This document shows positions 8,202-17,459 of a stretch of DNA of 64,000 nt, in pieces. Location: contig CAKQYU010000010.1 in NCBI GenBank assembly GCA_934293575.1, forward strand, positions 1-64,000, read 5' to 3'. Position 1 is the first letter of the stretch. Each line of letters opens with the position of its first letter. The DNA is from an uncultured Lachnospiraceae bacterium. GTDB taxonomy: Bacteria; Bacillota; Clostridia; Lachnospirales; Lachnospiraceae. The position numbers were made by a program, and so were the translations under genes. The notes under the pieces were generated by a model. It searched no databases, was not told the DNA's origin, and saw only the letters and a program-made list of their open reading frames with translations.

Positions 8202-9476
8202 ATGGAAAGAACAATCAGTTTTATGAATGGGAAGGGTTCCATCGGACACAACACAAGAAGCTTTATTGCAGACAATGTGGATGCCAGCCGCACCAAAAAT
8301 AATATTACACTTATCCACGAGGATATTAAGCAGGTCTATCATAAATTGTTTGATAATGCATTGGACGAGTACAATGCAAAACAGAAACGCAAGGACAGGC
8401 AGATTAAAAGCTATTATGAAAAGATATCCCAGAGTAAGTAGGAAAAATTATTTTATGAGGTAATTGTTCAGATTGGCAATAAGGATGACACCGGAGTGGG
8501 TAGTTCGGCAGCTGAGGTTGCAACATGGGTGTTGAAGGATTATGTAAAAATGTTCCAGCTTCGTAATCCGCAGTTATATGTGATAGGTGCTTATATTCAT
8601 CTGGATGAGGAAACACCGCATTTACATCTGAATTTTGTTCCATGGGTATCCGGTTGTAAAAGAGGGCTGGAAACTAAGACGAGTCTTAAGGCGGCACTTG
8701 CTACCAGAGGATTTGCAAGTGAAGGTAAAGGGAACACTGAATGGAAGCAATGGGCAGAGGCGGAGAAAGATGATATTGCTCTTATCATGCGTCGATACGG
8801 GATTGACTGGAAGAAGAAAAACATGCACAATCCGCATTTATCCGTATTGGATTATAAGAAGCAGGAGCGGGTGAAGGAATTGGCTGCTCTTGAGGAGGAA
8901 CTTGAGGGTGCACAGGTTGTTCTTGAATTAAAAGAGGAGAGGATTGAATCTCTGGAAAAGGAAATTGAGAATAAGCGTGTTAGTATTCGAAAAGAACAAT
9001 CCGAAGCTCAAAAGATGTTGGATGATACCAAGGCTGAAACTCAGAAATTACAGTCAGAGGAAACGGATTTACGTCTGAAGAATTCTGAATTACGGCTGGA
9101 ATATTATGAGAATGTAGATAAGCTCACAGATAAAAAGAAGGAAATTGATGTGGCGCAAAAAGAGGCTGACAAGTGGATGATGATATCGGATACCGCAAAA
9201 TGGCAGACGGAACAGGCACAGATTAAACTGGAGGAGGCAGAAAGGCTTAAGAAGGAACTGCTTGGTGCGGTCGATGGAGATGATTATCTGAAGGAGCAGG
9301 TGATAGAACTGAGGTATCAGAACCATATTCTTCGGGAGGAAAATCGTAGCCTAAAGGACAAGCTGGAAAAGGTATATGAGTTTATGAAACAGTTTGTGAT
9401 TGGTGGGATTAATCTGCTGGAGAAGTTTATGGAGTGGATCGGGGAAAAGATAAAGGATGTTGGGAGAGGAAGGTGA
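8202..9476 (+). pseudogene. MobV (Pre/Mob) relaxase with in-frame amber stop
   Basis: The first part (RTISFMNGKGSIGHNTRSF) is the MobV motif 1 region. After a TAG at 8439-8441 the same frame continues with QIGNKDDTG, then YIHLDEETPHLHLNFVPW, the HxDExxPHxH metal site of Pre/Mob relaxases. A long coiled-coil tail (residues 240-390) follows. The family reads Gln or similar at the stop, so one point change (CAG to TAG) explains it. A relaxase of this type nicks and transfers DNA by conjugation in trans. Start: ATG at 8202 after GAGGAGG. Confidence 0.85.
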
Positions 9477-9689
9477 TGTGAAAAATTCACAAAAAACAAA
9501 GAAAATTAATGTGGAGACTTCATGAGAGTTGTGGTAAAATTACCTTGGGTTTTTGTCTTTATTTCGATGAATGGGAATGCTATTTTAAGTAATATTGGAA
9601 ATATGAGTCCTGATTATTGAACATATATGATATGTATAATGCTGTTAGATAGACAATTTTCTAATTACTTATTAAGGAAGTTAGTTATT

Positions 9690-10163
9690 ATGCGAACAAT
9701 GTTATTGAGCTTCAAGCCAGAATGGTACAATAAAATTATGGATGGTAGCAAGCTATTTGAGTATAGAAGAACATTTCCAAATGAAGAAATAATGGCATAT
9801 ATGTATGTTAGTTCTCCTGTGAAAATGATAGTAGGAAGGATTCATTTAGGTAAGAGAATTGATATTAACACATGGAAGGAACAATACAAAGCAGACAAAG
9901 AAGTGTGTGAACGAATAGATGATTTCCTGACAAGACATACTTATGCCATGCCGGTGTTGTCTTTTCAGATGACGAAGGAAATAGAGTTAGAAATACTTCG
10001 TAAGTTTAACCCAAATTTTGTATGTCCTCAAATGTATTATTATTTGGATAATTATCCGGAATTGTTTGATTTTATAAGGAAAAATGCAACTGACATTGGG
10101 GAATTACACATTAATTCATTTGTGAATATAGAGAAAGATGAAATTTGCAGAAAACAGTATTAG
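9690..10163 (+). CDS. ASCH-domain protein
   Basis: The 157-residue protein starts TMLLSFKPEWYNKIMDGSKLFEYRR, the signature first strand and helix of ASCH/PUA-like domains, which bind RNA or modified nucleotides. I prefer the ATG at 9690 over 9627 because AAGGAAG (9674-9680) is well placed and the domain begins at residue 3. It is the first gene of a tightly packed run: 10 bp later comes the putative restriction enzyme, then a C5 methyltransferase, DUF262 protein and HEPN protein. ASCH and EVE domains recur in defence loci, sometimes as readers of modified bases; such a role here is inferred. Confidence 0.75.
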   Translation: MRTMLLSFKPEWYNKIMDGSKLFEYRRTFPNEEIMAYMYVSSPVKMIVGRIHLGKRIDINTWKEQYKADKEVCERIDDFLTRHTYAMPVLSFQMTKEIELEILRKFNPNFVCPQMYYYLDNYPELFDFIRKNATDIGELHINSFVNIEKDEICRKQY

Positions 10164-10173
10164 GAGGTTTGCC

Positions 10174-11055
10174 ATGGGTGATTTTGGTGCTGCGGAAAGA
10201 AGAATATTAGAATTTATGTCAAAAGGGACAGAATTTGTCTTCAATGGGAAAGGATATACAGTAATGTTATCTGGAAAACCAACATGTCATAAAGGTGAAC
10301 CGAAAACGGATATTTATATATTGGCAGAATCTTGTGAAGAGGAAGTTGAAATAAAAATTTCTTATAAGAAAGAAAATGCGGATTTTATTGAAAACAAGAT
10401 GAGCGCAGAACGTGCAGAACAATTATTTGGTGAAGATTGGATAGATATTATAGAACACTCTACTACAGCTATTCAGGATAAATTTTATGAGCGAATGCTG
10501 ATTTATAAAAATGGATTTAGAAGAACTGAAAAGGGTTCAATTACCCTCGGATGGAAATTTGAGTTGCTTAATAAAAGTGGTGGAGACTTATCTGGGAAAA
10601 TGTTACTTACAGATGAACAGGTAGTAGATGTTTATGCAGGAAGTAATCTTTCTACAGATAAGAAAAATGCGAGCGTTTGTGGACAGCTCATAAGAGATAG
10701 TGGTGTGGCTAACTACATATTGATGGATGAGAATGTTCATTCTGCGCAAGATGTAATAGATAAAATGATTCCTATAAGAGAATATGTAATGATGCACCCG
10801 GATATTTATTTTGCTTGTAAGGCTTTGAATTACAGAACTTTTGCTGAAAAATGGGATGGGAATAGACCATTATCAGTTCAAGTAAATTGGGATGCACTTG
10901 ATAACAGATTAGTTCCCGAACTTGTTTTTGACAAGCCTTTGATAGTAAAAGGTAATGAGGTGGCTGAAAGACTTATTCATTATATGCGGAAATTAAATAT
11001 CAGAACAACAGATGATATTGATGAGGATAATTCGGGAACCGATAAAATAGTATAG
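10174..11055 (+). CDS. Putative type II restriction endonuclease (PD-(D/E)XK)
   Basis: No family name comes to mind with certainty. The segment GEPKTDIYILAESCEEEVEI-K-IS gives D46, E59 and K61 in a D-x12-E-x-K arrangement typical of PD-(D/E)XK nucleases. It is followed by NADFIENKMSAERAEQLFG. The ATG at 10174 follows AGGAGG (10163-10168) and is preferred over 10138, which lies inside the ASCH gene. It ends 10 bp before an intact C5 methyltransferase, the classic layout of a type II restriction-modification pair. The recognition sequence cannot be read from the gene. Confidence 0.6.
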   Translation: MGDFGAAERRILEFMSKGTEFVFNGKGYTVMLSGKPTCHKGEPKTDIYILAESCEEEVEIKISYKKENADFIENKMSAERAEQLFGEDWIDIIEHSTTAIQDKFYERMLIYKNGFRRTEKGSITLGWKFELLNKSGGDLSGKMLLTDEQVVDVYAGSNLSTDKKNASVCGQLIRDSGVANYILMDENVHSAQDVIDKMIPIREYVMMHPDIYFACKALNYRTFAEKWDGNRPLSVQVNWDALDNRLVPELVFDKPLIVKGNEVAERLIHYMRKLNIRTTDDIDEDNSGTDKIV

Positions 11056-11065
11056 AGGTGGTAAA

Positions 11066-12358
11066 ATGGCTGTTATTTTAGAGGAAAGAGGGCGTGGTAA
11101 ATTTAAACCCGCTCCAGATTATAAAGTTGATGAAGTAAAAGAACTTCTAAATAAAAAAATTGAAGAAGAAAGACAGGCATTTGCAGATTGTAGTGAAGAC
11201 ATTGAGTTTGATAAGCTCAACTATGATCCAAATAAGTGGAACCTGCTGTCGCTATTTTCGGGATGCGGTGGTCTAGATTTGGGCTTTGAATTAGCAGGCC
11301 TAAAAGCAGTTATGGGCGAAGAAGTCATGGAAGCAGCATTTGCCGACAAAAAGGTCTTTGATGAAAATATCAATAATAATGTATTCAATACGATTTATGT
11401 AAACGATATATTTGATGAAGCAAGAGAAACCTATGCACAGAATGTAGGTAAATATATATACATGGATAAGAGTGATATAAGAAAAATAAAGGAGTTTCCC
11501 AAGGCGGATATTGTATTAGGCGGTTTCCCTTGCCCAGGCTTTTCGGAGGCTGGACCAAGATTGGTTGATGATAAGAGGAACTTTTTATACTTGCATTTTA
11601 TTCGTTGTCTGATGCAGAGCAAACCAAAAATTTTTGTGGCCGAGAATGTAAAAGGAATGATGACTCTTGGAAAGGGTGAGGTTTTCAAGCAAATTGTTCA
11701 GGACTTTGCAGCAGCAGGATATACAATATATCACAAGCTTTTAAACTCGGCAGAATATGGTGTGCCGCAGATAAGAGAACGAGTGATTTTGGTTGGTGTC
11801 AGGAATGATATAGACTTTGAATATGTTCATCCGGAACCTACACATGGGTATGGCATTGATGGATTGAAAGAAGTAGTAACACTTCGTGATGCAATTGGTG
11901 ATTTAGAGGATGATCCGGGAGATTATTTTACAGGCTCGTACTCTACTATTTTTATGTCGCGTAATCGAAAAAAACTTTGGTCACAACCAAGTTTTACGAT
12001 TCAGGCTTCGGGAAGACAAGCACCAATACATCCGGCAGGAGCACCTATGGAACATGTTGGTAAGGATAGATATATCTTTAGTGACGGAGAAGAACATAAT
12101 CGGCGCCTATCAGTGAAGGAAATTGCAAGAATTCAGACATTTCCGGATTGGTATGAATTTAGTAGGGGAACAAGCAGTAGAAACGATAATGCAAAGTTGG
12201 ATTTAGTTTATAAACAGATTGGAAATGCAGTGCCGGTACGTTTGGCATTGGCTGTTGCGGAACCGATTGCTGAGTTTGCGAAAGCACAGTTGGAAAAAAG
12301 AGAAGATATTGAATGTGTTGTTGTTCGGGATGTGGTTGAGAAAAGAATGATGGCATAA
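11066..12358 (+). CDS. C5 cytosine DNA methyltransferase (complete)
   Basis: All key motifs are present and in order: motif I LLSLFSGCGGLDLGFE (SAM binding, residues 60-75), motif IV GGFPCPGFSEAG (catalytic Cys), motif VI ENVKG, motif VIII YGVPQIRERVILVGV, motif IX RLSVKEIARIQTFP and motif X KQIGNAVPVRLA. It therefore should methylate C5 of cytosine within a specific site and protect the host from the putative nuclease encoded just upstream. A 55-residue N-terminal extension precedes motif I. AGAGGTGG serves as ribosome site. It is one of three C5 methyltransferase genes in this island and the only one in this operon. Confidence 0.93.
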   Translation: MAVILEERGRGKFKPAPDYKVDEVKELLNKKIEEERQAFADCSEDIEFDKLNYDPNKWNLLSLFSGCGGLDLGFELAGLKAVMGEEVMEAAFADKKVFDENINNNVFNTIYVNDIFDEARETYAQNVGKYIYMDKSDIRKIKEFPKADIVLGGFPCPGFSEAGPRLVDDKRNFLYLHFIRCLMQSKPKIFVAENVKGMMTLGKGEVFKQIVQDFAAAGYTIYHKLLNSAEYGVPQIRERVILVGVRNDIDFEYVHPEPTHGYGIDGLKEVVTLRDAIGDLEDDPGDYFTGSYSTIFMSRNRKKLWSQPSFTIQASGRQAPIHPAGAPMEHVGKDRYIFSDGEEHNRRLSVKEIARIQTFPDWYEFSRGTSSRNDNAKLDLVYKQIGNAVPVRLALAVAEPIAEFAKAQLEKREDIECVVVRDVVEKRMMA

Positions 12359-12380
12359 AACAATAGGTAAGGAGAATACT

Positions 12381-13616
12381 ATGAATATACAATTGTTAGA
12401 GTTTGAAAAAGATTTTTTAAAGAAAAAGGATGATAGTGAAAATATGTTGTCTGATGAAGAAATAAATGAAAAATATGAATTAGGTGAAGCAAGAATAGTA
12501 ACTGAACAAGGTTCGATAAAACTTCCTTTAGTGCCAGGTGTGTTTGCGGGAGATAAATACAATAGAAAGCCAATATATCAAAGAAGAATAACGTGGGATA
12601 ATAAGAAAAGATCGAGATTGATTGAATCGTTTATTATGAATATTCCGGTTCCACCTGTTTTTATGTATGAGATAGAGTATGGAAAGTATGAAGTGATGGA
12701 TGGTCTGCAAAGAATATCCGCAATTATTGATTTTTATAATGATGTTTACGCATTGGAGGATTTAACGGAATGGTCTGAATTGAATGGGAAGAAGTATAGT
12801 CAATTACCACAAAAAGTAAAAGAAGGAATTGATAGACGACAAATTTCTATGGTTTCACTATTGAAAGAGTCCGCTAAGACAGTGTCGCAAGAACAAAAAA
12901 TGAAAAGAATGGTGTTTGAAAGATTAAATACTGGGGGGGTAAAACTTGAAGAGCAAGAAATTAGAAATGCATTATATGATGGTATGTTTAATGAAATGTG
13001 TAAAAAATTAGCGGAGACAGATTCATTTAGGATATTGTGGGGAATTCCTATGAATGTTAAGACAGATGATGAAGTACAGGAGTTAGAAGCGTTAGATGTT
13101 ATAGATTCTTTGGATGTTACAGAAGAATTAGCTTCTAATCATTTATATATGAGAATGTATGATGTAGAACTGGTGCTGAGATTTTTTGCAATGAGACATA
13201 TAGATGAATATTCCGGTCAATTATGTGATTTTTTGGATGCGTGCTTAATGGCTGGAAATAAAATATTAAGTGAAGATAGTACAAAAAAGGAGTTGTTTGA
13301 AGCACTCTTTTGTAATACAGTCTCAAAAGCTGAAAAGATTTTTGGTAAATATGCATTTTGTCAATATAAAGAGTATAGAGGGGGGTATAAATGGTCTAAA
13401 CCACAAAAGATGATTTATGATGCTTTGATGTTGGCGTTGTCGGAATATGAGATTAAAGATGATGCGCTTTGTGATTGTGAAAAAATAAAAAAATACATGG
13501 AAGAATTTTACATTGCTAATGATAGTGCTTTTAACGGAAAAAAACAGTCTAGGAATGATATTGTAGAAAGAACAAATTTGTTTAAGACTGCTTTGGAAAA
13601 TATAATTGAAGGATAA
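12381..13616 (+). CDS. DUF262 (GmrS-like/ParB-fold) protein
   Basis: Residues 45-115 carry the DUF262 pattern: YQRRITWDNKKRSRLIESFI, then PPVFMYE and the MDGLQRISAI motif that corresponds to the DGQQR nucleotide-binding/hydrolysis motif of GmrSD and other ParB-like NTPases. The C-terminal DUF1524 HNH nuclease domain of GmrSD is absent: the 411 residues end in a helical region without an H-N-H set. GGAG at 12372-12375 sets the start. The stop lies 4 bp before the HEPN gene start, so the two are translationally linked; the nuclease partner is probably that HEPN protein. In known systems DUF262 proteins restrict modified phage DNA. Confidence 0.82.
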   Translation: MNIQLLEFEKDFLKKKDDSENMLSDEEINEKYELGEARIVTEQGSIKLPLVPGVFAGDKYNRKPIYQRRITWDNKKRSRLIESFIMNIPVPPVFMYEIEYGKYEVMDGLQRISAIIDFYNDVYALEDLTEWSELNGKKYSQLPQKVKEGIDRRQISMVSLLKESAKTVSQEQKMKRMVFERLNTGGVKLEEQEIRNALYDGMFNEMCKKLAETDSFRILWGIPMNVKTDDEVQELEALDVIDSLDVTEELASNHLYMRMYDVELVLRFFAMRHIDEYSGQLCDFLDACLMAGNKILSEDSTKKELFEALFCNTVSKAEKIFGKYAFCQYKEYRGGYKWSKPQKMIYDALMLALSEYEIKDDALCDCEKIKKYMEEFYIANDSAFNGKKQSRNDIVERTNLFKTALENIIEG

Positions 13617-13620
13617 TTAT

Positions 13621-14697
13621 ATGAATAGCATAAGAAAAGAAAGAGATAAATTTATAGAAAACCTAGATGGAGTGGTGGAATTTATTGTATTTAATAGTGA
13701 ACAGGGTGAAGTGCTTGAAAAACTTTGTAGCAATAAAGCCAATATTCAAGCGATAGATTTAGAGAATGTAAAGAAAAAATTTATGAAAATAATGAGCACG
13801 CCAGTAACATATAATGCCACAATTATTAGTATATATGGTTGTTATGAAGCGTATATTGATAAAATTTCGAGTTCATTATTAGATTTTTGGAAGGAAAAAG
13901 CTAGCTGCTATAGTGAAATTTCCGAATCGATAAGATATAAGCATATACAAAAGTGTGGGGAATTTTTATCAAATCCTCAAAGATATCAGAATATGGATAT
14001 TACACAGATGAGTGTAATTAGTAACTTGAATATGTGTTTGACAGATGAAAAGATGTATATGCTTAATAAGGAATTATTATTAACACATAGTGGAAATTTG
14101 GGGATTGGTCAGTTAATACATTTTTTTAAAGAATTAGGATTAAAAGATAGTAGAATACAGATTCTAAACAATTATAAATATATTGAATATATATCAAAAA
14201 AATATGAATTAAGCACTGAAGATGCAAGAAAGTTAATTAATAATAGAAAAAATGACGATAAATTTTTATTCGAAGAATTAACGCAGTTAGTTGAACAAAG
14301 AAATAAGGTGGCACATGGTTGGAGTGTTGATGAGAGGTTATCAAGCGGATATCTGTCCGAAAATATAATTCCGTTTATGAAAATGTTAGGATGTGTGATT
14401 GCTGACATTTTTATAAGTGAATTTGTTGAGATTTTACATATGACGAATTCATTGAAAAAATTTGATGATGCGATAGCTGTATACAACAAAAGAATACTCT
14501 GTATAAATTGTAAAAATTCAAATTTGAAATGTAATGGTTATATATATGCAAACACTGGAAAACGATATATTGCACTTAATATAAAAGAATTACAATATAA
14601 TAGACAAACTATTAAAGAGATTAGTGATGATAATAAGGATATTGGAATATTGGTCGATTCTGATGTAAAAAAAGAATGGGAATTTTATTATTTGTAG
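13621..14697 (+). CDS. HEPN-family protein (MAE_28990/MAE_18760-like)
   Basis: The all-helical protein contains LVEQRNKVAHGWS, an R-x4-H motif (RNKVAH) that is the catalytic signature of HEPN ribonucleases. The start at 13621 leaves a 4-bp gap after the DUF262 stop. DUF262 and HEPN proteins of this type often sit side by side in defence loci, where HEPN proteins act as RNA-cleaving effectors. The last 70 residues include four cysteines (CINCKNSNLKC), possibly a small zinc site. It ends the cargo operon. Substrate and trigger are unknown. Confidence 0.75.
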   Translation: MNSIRKERDKFIENLDGVVEFIVFNSEQGEVLEKLCSNKANIQAIDLENVKKKFMKIMSTPVTYNATIISIYGCYEAYIDKISSSLLDFWKEKASCYSEISESIRYKHIQKCGEFLSNPQRYQNMDITQMSVISNLNMCLTDEKMYMLNKELLLTHSGNLGIGQLIHFFKELGLKDSRIQILNNYKYIEYISKKYELSTEDARKLINNRKNDDKFLFEELTQLVEQRNKVAHGWSVDERLSSGYLSENIIPFMKMLGCVIADIFISEFVEILHMTNSLKKFDDAIAVYNKRILCINCKNSNLKCNGYIYANTGKRYIALNIKELQYNRQTIKEISDDNKDIGILVDSDVKKEWEFYYL

Positions 14698-14713
14698 AAA
14701 AGGATAAAATTTT

Positions 14714-14731
14714 TGACAATAAAATGACAAT
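14714..14731. repeat. TGACAAT pair, third copy (right end of module 2)
   Basis: TGACAAT at 14714-14720 and 14725-14731 has the same 11-bp period and an A-rich 4-bp spacer as the pairs at 1311 and 5163. It lies 16 bp after the HEPN stop, so copies of the pair bracket the whole xis/int/mob element. Confidence 0.7.
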
Positions 14732-14830
14732 ACAATATATCGAAAATTCACGTAACAGGTAGAAATCAGACAAAACTCACTGAATTCTACCATTAAAACC
14801 AACAAAAAACACCACATAACAACTTGACAA

Positions 14831-14984
14831 AGCGAAGCGTAGTCGGTAAGATGAGTGGCGTGTCTGCTCTCAGTCTTATTGTAAAGGCAAAAAGAGAGAG
14901 CGAGAGAGAATAAAATAGAGAAGATAACGAAGGAAAAGACCTTTATATAGCCAAGTGCTATATAAAGGTCTTTTCGTCTTATAA
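14831..14984. repeat. 154-bp direct repeat, right copy
   Basis: Identical to 950-1103, including the perfect terminator hairpin (14934-14974). The outer stem and first hairpin seen upstream of the left copy are missing here. Its last two bases overlap the first two of the 714-bp repeat. Confidence 0.95.
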
Positions 14985-14991
14985 TCATGCT

Positions 14992-15393
14992 ATGGATTTG
15001 TATAATAGCGGAAAAGTAAAAGTTATTATTACAACCGGTGGAATTGGTGAAGGAAACTCTGTTGCTGATGCAACCGTGGCTAAAAATTATCTAATCCAAT
15101 GTGGAGTGCCGGAAGAGGTAGTGTTGGAAGAAACAACATCTACAATTACACAGGAAAATTTAGAAAATGCAAAGGAATTGATGGATTGCAGAAATCTTAA
15201 ATCGGCATTGATTGTAAGTGATCCGTTACATATGAAGAGGGCAATGCTGCTTTCGGAGGATGTTGGTATTGATTCGTTACCATCGCCAACTGACACAAGT
15301 GCATATAAAACACTAAAAACAAAGATTCCTTTTGTGGCAAGAGAGACATTCTTTTATATAGGATATAAATGGTATAGGTTTTTTGTTAAGTAG
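14992..15393 (+). pseudogene. 5'-truncated duplicate of the YdcF/SanA-like (DUF218) gene
   Basis: The 133 residues match the C-terminal part of the full gene at 38314-38919 at all but a few positions. Missing are the membrane segment and the first part of the fold, and it begins directly after the terminator hairpin of the 154-bp repeat. No ribosome site serves the apparent ATG. It is a by-product of the duplication, not a functional gene. Confidence 0.85.
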
Positions 15394-15696
15394 AATAAAT
15401 TTTAAAAAGCAAATTCCTCAATAGATAATGATAAAATATATGATATATCTGTTAAAATATCCATATAAAGAATGTTAGGAAAAGAATAAGGATTTAATAA
15501 ATTGAAAGTTATGGACGGAAAGAGTTATTGTGCATGATTTCAACGTATAGTATAATGATTTATGTAGTAATTATTCGGAAAATGGAGGTTACATAAAAGA
15601 GGAGGTAATCATGAGAATGCGAGATAACAACTCGGTGCAGTGTTAATATTGACAGCAGGTTGTACCGAGGTTAATAGAATTAATTGTATTGCTGTC
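15394..15696 (+). other. Duplicated intergenic stretch with lipoprotein-gene remnant
   Basis: At 15611 an ATG after AGAGGAGG opens only an 11-codon frame. The next frame continues VLILTAGCTEVNRINCIAV, a lipobox-like LTAGC. This suggests a frameshifted and truncated lipoprotein gene. The same remnant is at about 39137-39222. Confidence 0.4.
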
Positions 15697-15903
15697 TGAA
15701 CTATAGTCAAGTAAGTGGACACGATTATTAGAAAAATCTGTCTGGAACGAGGCATTAAGCCTGATTCCAGAAGAGTTCTTCTTTTTCGTTTGGTGTTAGC
15801 ATCCCAAGAGAGCCGTGAGGCCTTCTTGAGTTGTAAAATCCTTCAATATATTCAAATATGGATAGCTGTAACTCTTGCAAAGAGTGATAGGTTCTCCGGT
15901 TAA
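15697..15903 (-). mobile_element. IS3-family insertion sequence remnant (3' end)
   Basis: Read on the minus strand, about 15755-15885 encodes FEYIEGFYNSRRPHGSLGMLTPNE, the conserved C-terminus of IS3-family orfB transposases (YN-x-RRPH-x-SLG-x-LTP). About 40 bp of terminal sequence follows (TGAACTATAGTCAAGTAAGT at 15697-15716). The rest of the transposase, including the first DDE residues, is missing; the fragment stops where the AraC remnant begins. Confidence 0.8.
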
Positions 15904-15904
15904 T

Positions 15905-16515
15905 TTTATAATACTTCCGGAATTTTTTAACAAGGCACTTAATATGATTGAAATGGAAGAAAGTTCACTGAAAGATTTTATTATAGAATCTTTGGTTGGA
16001 AAAAAGGCAATATAGGCTATCTTCATTTTAAAGTTGCAGATGTTTTGCCTGTGCAGAATCTTATTGAAAATTTAATATGGACCATAAAGAATGATTCCCT
16101 AAATAAGCGAAGCATAAATCAGATTACAATGGGACTTCTTTTTGTTCAGCTTTTAAACAATACAGACAGAGTTGAGGTGGGCAATAATAGCGACGATAGA
16201 AAGCTTTTGATTACAATTCTAAGATACATAGAAGAGAATTACAAAGATGGTGAACTGACTAATTTGGCAAAGAACCTTAATTATGATGTGTATTGGATTA
16301 GCAAGAAGATTAAGGAGCTGACGGGAAGTACTTATACGGATTTGGTTCAAAGAAAAAGATTAAATCAGGCAGTATATTACCTGACACAGACTAACATACC
16401 AATTGCAGATATTGGACTTGCAATAGGTTATGACAATTTAAGCTATTTTCATAGAATTTTTAAGGCAAGATTCGGAAAAACTCCAAAGCAGTACAGAGAT
16501 AACTATAAGAAATAA
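15905..16515 (+). pseudogene. AraC-family regulator, truncated and frameshifted
   Basis: The C-terminal 100 residues are a clear AraC/XylS DNA-binding domain (LTNLAKNLNYDVYWISKKIKEL, then IADIGLAIGYDNLSYFHRIFKARFGKTPKQYRD). Upstream, the reading PEFFNKALNMIEMEESSLKDF runs into a stop. The sequence resumes one frame over as GNIGYLHFKVADVLPVQNL, with the slip in the A-run near 15998-16005. The N-terminal cupin half was lost to the IS3 insertion. The open part from 16045 might still be translated. It probably once regulated the esterase and rhamnose genes that follow. A weak hairpin terminator lies at about 16535-16577. Confidence 0.75.
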
Positions 16516-16646
16516 ATCAAAGAATTTAATAAAATTGCAAATAAGGATACTTTTTAAAACAAAAATGTCCATATTTTTGTATACAGTATTTAATAAAATT
16601 TAGTAAGAAATATTATGTGTTAATAGATTACATAAAGGAGAAAAAT

Positions 16647-17459
16647 ATGATTAACAAAGATATTACAATAGATATAGAAGGAAATGAAGCAAAATTAACA
16701 TTATACATTTTGGACAGTTCACCGGAATTATATTATGAAAAAAGACCAATTATTGTTGTTTGTCCCGGCGGAGGTTATTCAATGGTGTCTGACAGAGAGG
16801 CAGAGCCAATTGCAATGAAGCTTGCATCAATGGGTTATCACGTGGCAGTTTTAAGATACTCAGTAAGTCCTGTCAGATATCCTATAGCTTTATTACAACT
16901 TGGAAAGGTAGTAAGTTACCTGTATCAAAATGCCGAACAGTATAATATTATAAAAGAGAAAATTGCAGTTATGGGCTTTTCAGCAGGTGGTCATTTAGCA
17001 GCAAGTTATAGCATTAAGTGGAATGAAAACTGGGTGGCAGAAAAGCTTGGCGTTAGCAGTGAAGAGCTTAGACCGGACAGAATGATTTTATGTTATCCGG
17101 TAATTACGTCAGGAGAGTTTGCACATAATGGTTCATTTGAATGCCTTTTAGGAGACAAATATGATGAGCTGAAAGATGAATTGTCAATTGAGAAGAATAT
17201 TAATAAAGACACGCCAGCCTGTTTTGTATGGCATACAAAGACAGACAATTGCGTACCATATGAAAATACATTAATGTTAATTGATAGCTTAAAGGAAAAG
17301 AATATTCCTGTTGAAAGTCATATATTTGATAAAGGGGACCACGGTTTATCATTGGCTAATAAGGTTTCAATGGACAAAAATAAATGGGGTATAGAAGAGT
17401 CAGTGCAGGTATGGACTGACTATTTGGAAAAATGGCTGGATGTATGGAGAAATGAATAA
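16647..17459 (+). CDS. Alpha/beta-hydrolase, carbohydrate esterase type
   Basis: The 270-residue protein has the oxyanion region VVCPGGGYSMVSDREAE, the nucleophile elbow GFSAGGH (Ser catalytic), an Asp in HTKTDNCVPYEN and a His in KGDHGLSL, i.e. a complete Ser-Asp-His triad. HGGG-like GGGY and the pattern PIAMKLASMGYHVAVLRYS match acetyl-xylan/feruloyl esterase-like hydrolases of gut Clostridia. The ATG at 16647 follows AAAGGAGA. No signal peptide, so it would act on imported oligosaccharides. It stands between broken AraC and rhamnulokinase genes, remains of a plant-sugar locus. Confidence 0.8.
   Translation: MINKDITIDIEGNEAKLTLYILDSSPELYYEKRPIIVVCPGGGYSMVSDREAEPIAMKLASMGYHVAVLRYSVSPVRYPIALLQLGKVVSYLYQNAEQYNIIKEKIAVMGFSAGGHLAASYSIKWNENWVAEKLGVSSEELRPDRMILCYPVITSGEFAHNGSFECLLGDKYDELKDELSIEKNINKDTPACFVWHTKTDNCVPYENTLMLIDSLKEKNIPVESHIFDKGDHGLSLANKVSMDKNKWGIEESVQVWTDYLEKWLDVWRNE

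Larger units (their letters stand above)
14983..15696. repeat. 714-bp direct repeat, left copy
   Basis: Nearly identical to 38509-39222 with only scattered substitutions and no length change. It covers the last two-thirds of a YdcF/SanA-like gene and about 300 bp downstream. Its right end coincides with the first base of an IS3-type terminal sequence at 15697. Confidence 0.93.

Noticed and set aside
12381..13616. Complete GmrSD type IV restriction enzyme
   Set aside because: Only the DUF262 half is present; no DUF1524 HNH motif in the C-terminal part.
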